Positions 1 through 6,657 of a stretch of DNA of 37,590 nt are shown here, in pieces; the first letter of the stretch is position 1; every line of letters starts with the position of its first letter. This DNA comes from Salegentibacter flavus (lineage in GTDB: Bacteria; Bacteroidota; Bacteroidia; Flavobacteriales; Flavobacteriaceae). Position numbers and translations under genes: made by a program. Under the pieces are notes generated by a model that searched no databases, was not told where the DNA came from, and worked only from the letters and a program-made list of their open reading frames with translations. The stretch is taken from contig NZ_FOVL01000026.1 of assembly GCF_900115145.1 (NCBI RefSeq), positions 1 to 37,590 of the forward strand, in the 5' to 3' direction.

Positions 1-182
1 AAAACCAGGATTTGTAATGACAAATGACTTTGTCGCAAAATCCCTGAAATTTGCGGCAAATGGCCTGAAAACCCCAGTAAACCCGTTGAATTTTGTGTCA
101 AAAAATTAGTAAAAAATTAGGACATTTTTTTAAAATAAGTGGTGAAATGAGGGGAGAATACCAGTAAACGGGCCGGAAAGCC

Positions 183-211
183 CTGAAAACAGGTTGAAAT
201 TTACTGGAAAT
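183..211 (+). repeat. Direct repeat, left copy, flanking the broken crp-like gene
   Basis: The 17-base word tgaaatttactggaaat occurs here at 195-211 and again at 1112-1128. Both copies are preceded by ctgaaaac, but the left copy has four extra bases (aggt) between the two blocks. The pair brackets the broken regulator at 541-1107. No function is assigned; it could be a duplicated insertion scar or a dispersed intergenic repeat family. Confidence 0.6.
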
Positions 212-290
212 GTAAAAACAGAAGTAGGTTGCGCCCTATGCTGTTTTTACTTTACGCTTAACTTCCCGTACACTATAAAAACAGCATAGG
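212..290 (+). repeat. Three-armed inverted repeat with mutually exclusive hairpins
   Basis: Three related arms are visible: gtaaaaacag at 212-221, its complement inside cctatgctgtttttac at 235-250, and taaaaacagcatagg at 276-290. The central arm can pair with the left arm (10 bp) or with the right arm (15 bp: 235-249 with 276-290), but not both at once. The longer pair is extended by tgcgc at 230-234 and gcgca at 296-300 after a 4-base bulge. This could be a recombination site, an RNA switch or paired transposon ends; the sequence does not say which. Confidence 0.6.
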
Positions 291-540
291 ATCCAGCGCA
301 GGTAAGTTATGGTAGATTTGGGGCTGATGCAGAACTCTTAAAGTATTTCAATAAGCGTATCAAATTAAAGAGCAGGCTATTATTAATGGGAACTTTGTAA
401 AATCAATCTTCGCTAATAAGATGAATCTAGACAATTAAACGTTTTTCTCATTAACTTTATAAAAAAGTATGTTTCCTGGGGCTAAAATCAGGAGTAGAGA
501 AAATACTTAGTTTCAACTACATGATAATCAATAAAATACT

Positions 541-1107
541 ATGGTGACTGAACAGTTATTAAGAAAACAAATCGAGGCTATTGTAAAAGTTGACCGATGA
601 GGAATTTCAATTTGTGTTAGATTATTTTGAAGCTAAAAATTATAGGAAAAACCAATATGTAGTTCAGGCAGGAGCAACTGCTCCGTTAGACCATTTTGTA
701 ACTTCAGGTCTTCTAAAATCCTACTTCATTGATGAAGACAGTAAAGAAAAATATCCTTCAATTCGCTATGGAGGACTGGTGGATTTCAGATCCTCAGGTT
801 ATCATAATCGTTCGCCATCCGCTTTGAATATCGACTGTATAGAAGATACGACCGCTCTAGCGATTACTATAGGAAATAGGTAAATACTTTGTTCTAAATG
901 TAAAAAATGGAGTATTTTTTTATGAAGAAAACCACTTCTGGCTATATCGCCCTGCAAAAGGGAATATTATCCTTGACGAGTCAAAATTCTGAAGATCGCT
1001 ACCGCCAATTCGAAGAATTTTATCCTGCCCTTTTAAACAGGATACCCAAAAAAATAATAGTCTCTTATCTTGGTGTTAGTCGGGAAACCCTCAGTGAAAA
1101 GCTCTGA
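541..1107 (+). pseudogene. Broken Crp/Fnr-family transcription regulator
   Basis: The pieces of one Crp/Fnr regulator lie in order but in different frames. ATG at 541 encodes an N-terminal helix (EQLLRKQIEAIVKV) and then shifts frame at about 589. 590-883 continues with TDEEFQFVLDYFEAKNYRKN and most of the cyclic-nucleotide-binding-type fold. The frame is lost again near 883-907. 907-1107 carries the end of the dimerisation helix (GYIALQKGILSLTSQ) and the helix-turn-helix (IVSYLGVSRETLS). The protein then stops a few residues short of the usual family end. At least two frameshifts make a working protein unlikely unless there are sequencing errors. Intact family members are about 190 residues and sense a ligand or redox state to control nearby promoters. 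The gene is in the integrated element and flanked by a direct repeat. Confidence 0.75.
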
Positions 1108-1128
1108 AAACTGAAATTTACTGGAAAT
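1104..1128 (+). repeat. Direct repeat, right copy, flanking the broken crp-like gene
   Basis: This is the second copy of the 183-211 repeat: ctgaaaac followed directly by tgaaatttactggaaat. It overlaps the last bases of the regulator remnant. Two further acaggaaatt words follow within about 50 bases, so the wider area to 1337 seems to be built from related short words and holds no gene. Confidence 0.55.
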
Positions 1129-1337
1129 TAAAAATAACAGGAAATTTACTTACTCTTGCACTAAAAAAACAGGAAATTATTTATACTAATTTGTATTAAC
1201 TACATTTGAATAAGCAACTTAATCAAAAGACAAGAAACATTAATAATAGTCCAATAAACCCCTGATATTGTTAGGTTTTGAATTGTTAAGAGACTGAAAT
1301 CGCTTTTTAAACAACATCTTGATACCTTTAAGAAACA

Positions 1338-2801
1338 ATGAGTAACCAAAATATTTCCGACATTAATACCTTAATAACCGAAGATTATCTTAGAACTAAG
1401 AAGGAGAATCAATATTTCGAAAGAAAGGGATTAGGAGAAAAGGAAATCAAACCAGGAAAAATCGCAGAGGAATTAATAGGGATGTTAAATGCCGATGGAG
1501 GTGTCTTGGCATTTGGCGTTTCAGATAGTGGAGTCATTCAGGATTTAGGTTCTCTTGACGAACAAGAATTGAATAAATACAGATCTTTATGTTTTGACTT
1601 TATACACCCTGCAAGTAATGTTAAGCTGGAAGAAGTGCTGGTTAGGGGAAATTTGATTTTTCTTTTTCACGTGGAGCAAGAGTTGGAGAGAATATTTTCA
1701 AGAAAGGATAATGAAAATGTTTTTATACGGGTTTTGGATACAAACCGAAAGCTGGATAGGGAAGGTGTTAGAAAATTGGAGTACGACAAAACCATTAGGA
1801 GGTTTGAGGAGGAATTGGTCAATGATTTTGATTTTGAAGATTTAGACGAAGGCTTGTTGGAAGAGTACAAACAAAAGCTGAATTATAAAGGAGATTCTTT
1901 GGATTTGCTTACCAAGAGGTACTTAGCCATCAAAAAAGATGGTAACTATGTTATAAAGAATGCTTCCGTACTATTATTTTCGAAAGATCCGGAAAAATAT
2001 ATTCCTTCAGCATCTGTCAGGTATATACGTTATGAAGGAACCGAAGCTTTGTCTGGTGTTGAGCATAATGTAGTAAAAGATGAACGTTTTGAAAATAATA
2101 TTCCAACCTTGATAAATGATCTTAAAGCTTTTCTCAGAGCTTCTTTTCGAGATTATCATTTTTTGGATATCGATGAAGGAAAATTCAAGAAGGTTCCTGA
2201 ATATCCAGAAGAAGCTTGGCTTGAAGGTATTGTAAATGCTCTATGTCACCGTTCTTATAATGTCCAAGGAAGTTCAATTTATATAAAGCACTTTGATGAC
2301 AGGCTAGAAATTTCCAATAGTGGCCCATTGCCTGCACAAGTGACTATTCAAAACATTAAATCCGAACGTTTTGCCAGGAATCCGAGAATTGCCAGGGTTC
2401 TGGAAGATATGGGTTATGTAAGACAATTAAATGAAGGAGTTTCTCGTATTTACGAGTCGATGGAAAAATCAATGCTTTCTAGACCAGAATATAAAGAGGA
2501 AAATGGAAATGTTTATCTCACCTTAAGAAATAAAATTAGTGAACATTCCAAAACCATTCATGACAGTGTAATTAAAGCAATAGAAAAAAACTGGAAAGGA
2601 TATAGTGAGACTCAGAAAAAAATATTGGACTATCTTTTCATTGGGCAATCGGCAACAAAAGAAGTATTAGCAAATCATTGTGGTACACATAAAAATACTA
2701 TAGCACGAAATTTAAATCAATTTATTGAAGAAGAGATTTTGGAGCGAAAAAGCGAAAAGCAAAGAGATGCGGAGGCTTTATATACATTTAAGAAACATTG
2801 A
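1338..2801 (+). CDS. AlbA_2 (Schlafen-type) ATP-binding protein with winged helix
   Basis: A 487-residue protein of the COG2865 type, often annotated as ATP-binding protein or RecG-like helicase although it has no helicase motor. Residues about 15-130 form an AlbA_2/Schlafen-type domain (FERKGLGEKEIKPGKIAEEL, then NADGGVLAFGV). Residues about 290-380 match the HATPase_c_4 region: an N-box-like stretch EGIVNALCHRSY, then IYIKHFDDRLEISNSGPLP, RNPRIARVLEDMGY and LNEGVSRIYESM. Residues about 425-475 are a winged helix (QKKILDYLFI, then THKNTIARNLNQFIEEEILE). Family members are thought to be nucleic-acid-binding regulators or defence-associated proteins; the exact role is unknown. It is the only intact accessory gene seen between the window edge and the integrase, so it is candidate cargo. 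It appears complete and starts at a plain ATG without a Shine-Dalgarno site. Confidence 0.85.
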   Translation: MSNQNISDINTLITEDYLRTKKENQYFERKGLGEKEIKPGKIAEELIGMLNADGGVLAFGVSDSGVIQDLGSLDEQELNKYRSLCFDFIHPASNVKLEEVLVRGNLIFLFHVEQELERIFSRKDNENVFIRVLDTNRKLDREGVRKLEYDKTIRRFEEELVNDFDFEDLDEGLLEEYKQKLNYKGDSLDLLTKRYLAIKKDGNYVIKNASVLLFSKDPEKYIPSASVRYIRYEGTEALSGVEHNVVKDERFENNIPTLINDLKAFLRASFRDYHFLDIDEGKFKKVPEYPEEAWLEGIVNALCHRSYNVQGSSIYIKHFDDRLEISNSGPLPAQVTIQNIKSERFARNPRIARVLEDMGYVRQLNEGVSRIYESMEKSMLSRPEYKEENGNVYLTLRNKISEHSKTIHDSVIKAIEKNWKGYSETQKKILDYLFIGQSATKEVLANHCGTHKNTIARNLNQFIEEEILERKSEKQRDAEALYTFKKH

Positions 2802-3312
2802 TGGACTGGTAAACAACACTCTTTCCAGAATAATTATCTCTTGTTTTAAAGGGTTTTCAGGGGTTAAGCAACACTTGTCAACAAATAAGCAACCTTATTA
2901 ACAATAAGACAGGAAGCCCCAACTTGAAATTTCTGCTTTCCTTGGTAATACTTCTCCGTTCAAGAAAAAAGTAGGAACAACAGGAGTGGGTACTATATAT
3001 GTTTTTAAAGGGCTCACTATGGGCTCATAACGATTTTTGAAACGGCTCAATAAGGTCTCATTATAGCAAATGGAATTAAAATAAATTTCAATAATCCTAG
3101 CAATATTAAGGGGTTTCAGCTTTTCTAAAGGACTCAGGTTTTCTCTCTAAAAGAATTAAGTAAGGGCTCATAGTCGTGGTAAAAGTGATTGAGGAAGAGC
3201 GGAAATAACAACTCCGAGGTACTCACTTCTAAATAGAACTATCCAGTTTTTTCAGGTCTTTCAAATAAGCCTCAGTTAGATTCTTAGTTATAAGCTTTTA
3301 AAAAAAGTGCGA
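2802..3312. other. Intergenic region between AlbA_2 gene and integrase
   Basis: About 510 bases without a convincing gene. A short open stretch near 2920-3027 has some coding flavour but only about 35 codons and no recognised match. The main structure is the phased 11-bp repeat array at 3010-3064, with two looser copies of the same word at 3130-3136 and 3164-3170. Confidence 0.6.
3010..3064 (+). repeat. Helically phased 11-bp repeats (gggctca words)
   Basis: Five consecutive 11-base units can be laid out. Units 1, 2, 4 and 5 start with gggctca (3010), gggctca (3021), cggctca (3043) and ggtctca (3054); the third unit (3032-3042) lacks the word. Spacings are therefore 11, 22 and 11 bases, about one and two helical turns. 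Variants ggactca and gggctca recur at 3130 and 3164. Sites on one helix face suggest cooperative protein binding, as for integrase arm sites, an excisionase, or an iteron-type origin. The array lies just past the 3' end of the integrase gene. Confidence 0.65.
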
Positions 3313-4521
3313 TTATAACAATACTTCAAGCGCTTTATCCACAATCTGGGTATCCAGTTCTTTCAAATATGATTGGGTAACAGTCAGGTTTTGATGTCCT
3401 AGCGATTCGCTAATCACATCAGTAGCAATGCCTTTTTGTTTGAGACAATTTGCAAAACTATGCCGGGCTACATAACTGCTGACATTTTTAGTAATCTCGC
3501 AAATGTCAGCCAATTCCTTTAGCTTTTTATTGTAAATGCCCAACATTTTATGTTTTCGATCTGCAAGCTGCGTTGGATTGTAGTTTTCACGAAACAGTAA
3601 TGGAAATACATATTTATTGCCATACCCATTAATTCGATAGTAGTTCAAAATGTCTCTCACAGGAGGCATGATGGCAATGGAAAAGTTTCCTTTGGTTTTT
3701 GCTCGGGTATAATAGATAACATTTGCCTCTATATCTTTCCACTCTAGGCACATCATGTCGGCAAAGTTCATTCCTCGGGTATAGAAACTAAAAACAAAGT
3801 AGTTTCTAGTATCAATTAAATGTGGATGGTTACTCAAATCTACATTAATAATGCGCATTATTTCTTCGAAATCTAATGCGCGTTTAAACCCTTTACCTCT
3901 TAAGCCTGAAATTTTATAGCTTTTGAAGGGATATAAACTTTCCTTAATAAGGCCACGCTCTATGGCTTTGTTGAATAATGCCCTTATGGCTCTCATCTTT
4001 ACCCCGACACCCCCATCGGTACCACCTCGTGATCTAAGGAAAGAATCATATTTACTTAAAAAGGTAGAGTTTATCTCCCTAAAACTAAGTTTTTTGCCCT
4101 TATGGAAAATCTGTACTGAGGTTTTGGTATCTTTATAAGACTTCGCATTTCCAATGCGACCAGCAAAGGTCATCTCGTCAACTATTTCATCAAAAAAGGC
4201 AAAGACATCATTTTTAACTGGGTTGAAGGTAATTCTATAAAGTTTATCAAAATCCTCAAGGGTATAGTCAGGATTTTGTATATCAATTTCCGACGCTACC
4301 TGATATGCCCGATCCTTAATTTTTATAAGTAATCGATTATACTGAAAGTAATTTTCCTTCTTCTTATTAAACGTTCCTGTTGAGGCTGACCATTCGGAAA
4401 TTTCTGAACTAAATGGTGTTTTATAATATTTGGATCGTCGATTTTTGGTAACACGTAAAAAGATTGGATATAATCCATCCGATAATGCTTTTGTTCTCTG
4501 TACAATTCTAATAGTTATCAT
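3313..4521 (-). CDS. int: Tyrosine recombinase (CTnDOT-like integrase)
   Basis: A 402-residue site-specific recombinase that would integrate and excise the element by strand exchange at its attachment site. The N-terminal about 95 residues look like the Arm-DNA-binding domain of Bacteroidota integrases (VQRTKALSDGLYPIFLRVTK), residues about 105-210 the SAM-like core-binding domain, and about 215-400 the catalytic domain. Catalytic candidates are R249 (FYTRGMNFADM), K275 (RAKTKG), R353 in VARHSFAN, H376 in LGHQN and nucleophile Y385 in QSYLKELD. The first H of the usual HxxR box is Y350 here, a change I believe is common in Bacteroidota recombinases. Length is normal for the group and the gene seems intact. 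It starts 150 bp from the tRNA-Asn fragment and points away from it. Tandem 11-bp repeats precede it and phased 11-bp repeats follow it, which fits an integrase reading bases at arm-type sites. Confidence 0.93.
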   Translation of the reverse strand: MITIRIVQRTKALSDGLYPIFLRVTKNRRSKYYKTPFSSEISEWSASTGTFNKKKENYFQYNRLLIKIKDRAYQVASEIDIQNPDYTLEDFDKLYRITFNPVKNDVFAFFDEIVDEMTFAGRIGNAKSYKDTKTSVQIFHKGKKLSFREINSTFLSKYDSFLRSRGGTDGGVGVKMRAIRALFNKAIERGLIKESLYPFKSYKISGLRGKGFKRALDFEEIMRIINVDLSNHPHLIDTRNYFVFSFYTRGMNFADMMCLEWKDIEANVIYYTRAKTKGNFSIAIMPPVRDILNYYRINGYGNKYVFPLLFRENYNPTQLADRKHKMLGIYNKKLKELADICEITKNVSSYVARHSFANCLKQKGIATDVISESLGHQNLTVTQSYLKELDTQIVDKALEVLL

Positions 4522-4534
4522 TCGGTTTAAATTG

Positions 4535-4556
4535 GGTACAACATAGGTACAACATA
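4535..4556 (+). repeat. Tandem 11-bp direct repeat between int and attachment site
   Basis: The word ggtacaacata is repeated perfectly and head to tail at 4535-4545 and 4546-4556. It sits 14 bp upstream of the integrase start codon and about 115 bp from the tRNA-Asn fragment. The one-turn spacing and position suggest a binding site for integrase or for a regulator of the int promoter; this is inference. Confidence 0.65.
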
Positions 4557-4670
4557 TGGGCTATTAAATGTAAAATTTGTAAAACTAAATGACAAATAAA
4601 TTTTCATAAATTATTGAAAATCAATCTATAAGAAGCTAAATGTAATTATATGAAAACACCATTTTTGAGG

Positions 4671-4712
4671 CTGTTAATCAGAGGGTCCAAGGTTCGAGTC
4701 CTTGAGGGGGAG
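4671..4712 (+). other. 3' fragment of tRNA-Asn (attachment site, element-chromosome junction)
   Basis: The 3' part of a tRNA is present: anticodon loop ctgttaa (4671-4677, anticodon gtt, Asn), anticodon stem strand tcaga, 5-base variable loop, T arm caagg-ttcgagt-ccttg (4688-4704), acceptor strand aggggga (4705-4711) and discriminator base. The 5' half is missing: the bases before 4671 cannot form the anticodon, D or acceptor stems. A tRNA 3' end next to a tyrosine integrase is the classic remnant of integration into a tRNA gene. The intact tRNA-Asn is expected at the other end of the element, outside the window. Confidence 0.85.
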
Positions 4713-4772
4713 CAAAAAGCCTGACAGAGATGTCGGGCTTTTTTTGTTTTTATAATTTCAGGAGGATGTATA
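4711..4772 (+). repeat. Direct repeat containing the tRNA terminator, copy 1
   Basis: This 62-base segment, from the last tRNA bases through the terminator and 27 bases beyond, recurs at 6438-6498 with three mismatches and one fewer T in the T run. Identity starts at agc, the tRNA end, and fades after gatgtata. The two copies bracket the AI-2E permease gene. Confidence 0.85.
4714..4745 (+). terminator. Rho-independent terminator of the tRNA-Asn locus
   Basis: Stem agcctgaca / tgtcgggct (one T-G wobble), loop gaga, then seven Ts. It follows the tRNA 3' fragment directly and was presumably the terminator of the original tRNA gene. A second copy lies at 6441-6471. Confidence 0.85.
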
Positions 4773-5235
4773 TATTCTGAAAAACTTGACAATTCTATAT
4801 TGGCTCAACTTCCGACTTAGTTGTAAGAATGGAATTCCACGATAATTCGGAAGCTCGAAAATTCACGGATATAATCTTTCATAAAGCTATTAAGCAGTTC
4901 TATTCAAATCAAATCAATCATTTTATTTGCAGAAAAGATTGGTCTATATGATCTTTAGCTCCAAAATCTTTTATAACCGCATTTAGGCGTGTAAAATTTC
5001 CCATAAACTCTGTAATGGCATAAAACACCTGAGTAGAACTCTGAAACCTGCCTGGAATAGTTACAAGCCTGTCATTTAAATTTAGCGTTATTCTTATTCA
5101 CATATTTTGTGACATAAAGATTAATCGCTCTTGTTAGTTACCTATGGCGAACAGGTATATTATATACTTCAAATTCGTAATTTGTAGTTTATAAGATTAT
5201 AACTGCCAACTAACCATTAAAAATCTTCATAAGGT
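4773..5235. other. Intergenic region with a possible degraded coding remnant
   Basis: About 460 bases without an intact gene. On the minus strand 4918-5097 is open for 59 codons (listed separately). The rest, including the roughly 140 bp before the permease start, shows no promoter or structure that I can defend. Confidence 0.5.
4918..5097 (-). pseudogene. Possible C-terminal gene remnant, family uncertain
   Basis: The minus strand is open for 59 codons ending at a stop at 4918-4920. The peptide has protein-like composition (for example LVTIPGRFQSSTQVFYAITE and LNAVIKDFGAKDH). The first part faintly recalls the LPGRFET-type stretch of M16 zinc peptidases, but the match is by eye only and weak. 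There is no suitable start codon and a stop precedes it, so if it is real it is the 3' end of a broken gene. It lies between the two copies of the tRNA terminator repeat, where insertion debris would be expected. Confidence 0.3.
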
Positions 5236-6348
5236 ATGCGAATCCCACTGTATATAAGATTTGTCTTTTTTGCCCTGGCCATTATCATTATTTTTTATGC
5301 TCTTGTTGTTGCAAATTTTATTCTCGTGCCTTTGGCATTGGGCTTCCTCATAGCAATTCTTCTGTTGCCCGTAAGCCGATTTTTTGAAAACCTGGGAATA
5401 GCACGTATACTGGCGGTAATTCTCTCGATCCTATTCGTAATAATTATTTTGACTGTGGTGAGTTTTGCCATTGGAATGCTGATACGTAACCTGGCGCAGG
5501 ATATTCCGCAAATAGGAGAAAAGCTGCTGAAAGTTGGTAAGGATCTCCAATCTTATTTCGAGGAAAAGCTTAATGTGGAGCCCCAATTGCAATTTGATTA
5601 CATCAGGGACTCCATAGGGGGTATCGTCGAACAGGGCTCCGATTTTTTTACAGACACCTTATCTGCGACGGCAAGTATATTTACTTTTGGAGTGATTCTG
5701 CTTCTGTCTGTCTTTTTCTTTATTTATTACCGGAATTTTTTCTTGGAATTCCTTTATAAGGTCTTTCCTGAATCCTTGCACGATAAACTTTCCAATCTTC
5801 TTCTAGAAACAAAAAAAGCCGTTACGGGTTATATAAGTGGATTATTGTTAATGATGCTTACGGTGGGCACCTTAAACGGCCTTGGCCTTTGGATTTTAGG
5901 GATTGATTATGCAATTTTATGGGGAGCGCTTTCCGGCCTGCTAGCAGTAATTCCCTATATAGGGGTAACCATAGGCGGTATTCTGCCTATGCTCTATGCC
6001 TTAATCGCTATGGATTCATTTCTGTATCCACTTGGGGTAATTGGAGTGTTTGGTTTTGTGCAATTTTTGGAAGGCAATTTTATCACCCCCAATATTATGA
6101 GCAACAGGGTGAGCCTAAATCCTTTTGCCGTTATCATAGCCATTTTTATTGGAGAAAGTATCTGGGGAATCGCAGGGATTATTCTGTTCATTCCTTACTT
6201 GGCTATTCTGAAAAATGTTCTTGATGAATTTGAATCCACAAAACCATTTGGCTTTCTACTAGGTAACCCATCAGAGACCAAAGGGGAAAAAAACAATAGT
6301 CTGTTTAAGAAACTCAAAAAGGCGACAGGATTTGATAAAGAGGAATAA
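5236..6348 (+). CDS. AI-2E family transporter (membrane permease)
   Basis: A 370-residue polytopic inner-membrane protein of the AI-2E transporter family (PF01594). Two hydrophobic segments open the protein (about residues 5-80), followed by an amphipathic region of about 90 residues (IPQIGEKLLKVGKDLQSYFE), then more membrane helices (about 145-345). The family-typical stretches GLLLMMLTVGTLNGLGLWIL, WGALSGLLAVIPYIG and FLEGNFITPNIMSNRVSLNP are present. The tail after about 345 is charged and cytoplasmic. The family includes an E. coli protein implicated in AI-2 export and Na+/H+ antiporters, so the substrate cannot be assigned. It is monocistronic and bracketed by duplicated tRNA-terminator sequence. 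Its transcript should end at the terminators at 6441-6471 or 6532-6575. Confidence 0.92.
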   Translation: MRIPLYIRFVFFALAIIIIFYALVVANFILVPLALGFLIAILLLPVSRFFENLGIARILAVILSILFVIIILTVVSFAIGMLIRNLAQDIPQIGEKLLKVGKDLQSYFEEKLNVEPQLQFDYIRDSIGGIVEQGSDFFTDTLSATASIFTFGVILLLSVFFFIYYRNFFLEFLYKVFPESLHDKLSNLLLETKKAVTGYISGLLLMMLTVGTLNGLGLWILGIDYAILWGALSGLLAVIPYIGVTIGGILPMLYALIAMDSFLYPLGVIGVFGFVQFLEGNFITPNIMSNRVSLNPFAVIIAIFIGESIWGIAGIILFIPYLAILKNVLDEFESTKPFGFLLGNPSETKGEKNNSLFKKLKKATGFDKEE

Positions 6349-6437
6349 ATCTTTAAGATTGTTCACTAGCATGTTTCTACTTTGAGGTTTCCCAATTCAT
6401 TATTTATATTAAAAAATTGAGGTTATTTAGTATTGCA

Positions 6438-6498
6438 AGCAAAAAGCCTGACAGAGATGTCGGGCTTTTTTGTTTTTATAATTTTAGAATGATGTATA
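6438..6498 (+). repeat. Direct repeat containing the tRNA terminator, copy 2
   Basis: Second copy of the 4711-4772 segment. It includes the complete terminator hairpin agcctgaca-gaga-tgtcgggct with six Ts at 6465-6471, but only the last bases (agc) of the tRNA side. In this position it can terminate the permease transcript. Confidence 0.85.
6441..6471 (+). terminator. Rho-independent terminator after the AI-2E permease (duplicated tRNA terminator)
   Basis: Same hairpin as at 4714-4745: 9-bp stem with one wobble pair, gaga loop and a run of six Ts. It lies 93 bases past the permease stop codon. Confidence 0.75.
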
Positions 6499-6531
6499 GT
6501 ATATAGGTTTTAAAGAGTAAATCCATCCTTC

Positions 6532-6575
6532 AAAAAGTAATTTTTGGGGATTGTATTCCCCAAAAATTACTTTTT
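6532..6575. terminator. Bidirectional terminator between convergent genes
   Basis: A perfect 19-bp inverted repeat, 6532-6550 with 6557-6575, and a 6-base loop ttgtat. The stem ends in five As on the left and five Ts on the right, so either strand gives a hairpin followed by Us. It separates the plus-strand permease from the minus-strand oxidoreductase, which end on either side of it. Confidence 0.85.
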
Positions 6576-6657
6576 AGACAGCCTCTTTTTTATACCTGAA
6601 TACTATTATGAATATGGTATATATGGTGCCACGGATTTCTTAAGCTGCACTCTAAAA

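Larger units (their letters stand above)
1..540. other. Gene-poor end of integrated element
   Basis: I find no convincing gene in this stretch. It is rich in short related words such as cctgaaa and ccagtaaac, and it holds the hairpin cluster at 212-290 and one arm of a direct repeat at 183-211, both listed separately. Short open stretches around 300-420 look vaguely coding but are interrupted by stops and match nothing I recognise. It probably belongs to the integrated element whose right end is near 4712. Confidence 0.5.

Noticed and set aside
2920-3030. Small gene of about 35 codons before the phased repeats
   Set aside because: It has no start codon in a sensible place and no recognised match, and overlaps the repeat array.
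3010-3064. CRISPR array
   Set aside because: Units are only 11 bases with no unique spacers, and no cas genes are in the window.
4671-4714. Complete tRNA-Asn gene
   Set aside because: The bases before 4671 cannot form the 5' acceptor, D arm or anticodon 5' strand, so only a 3' fragment is present.
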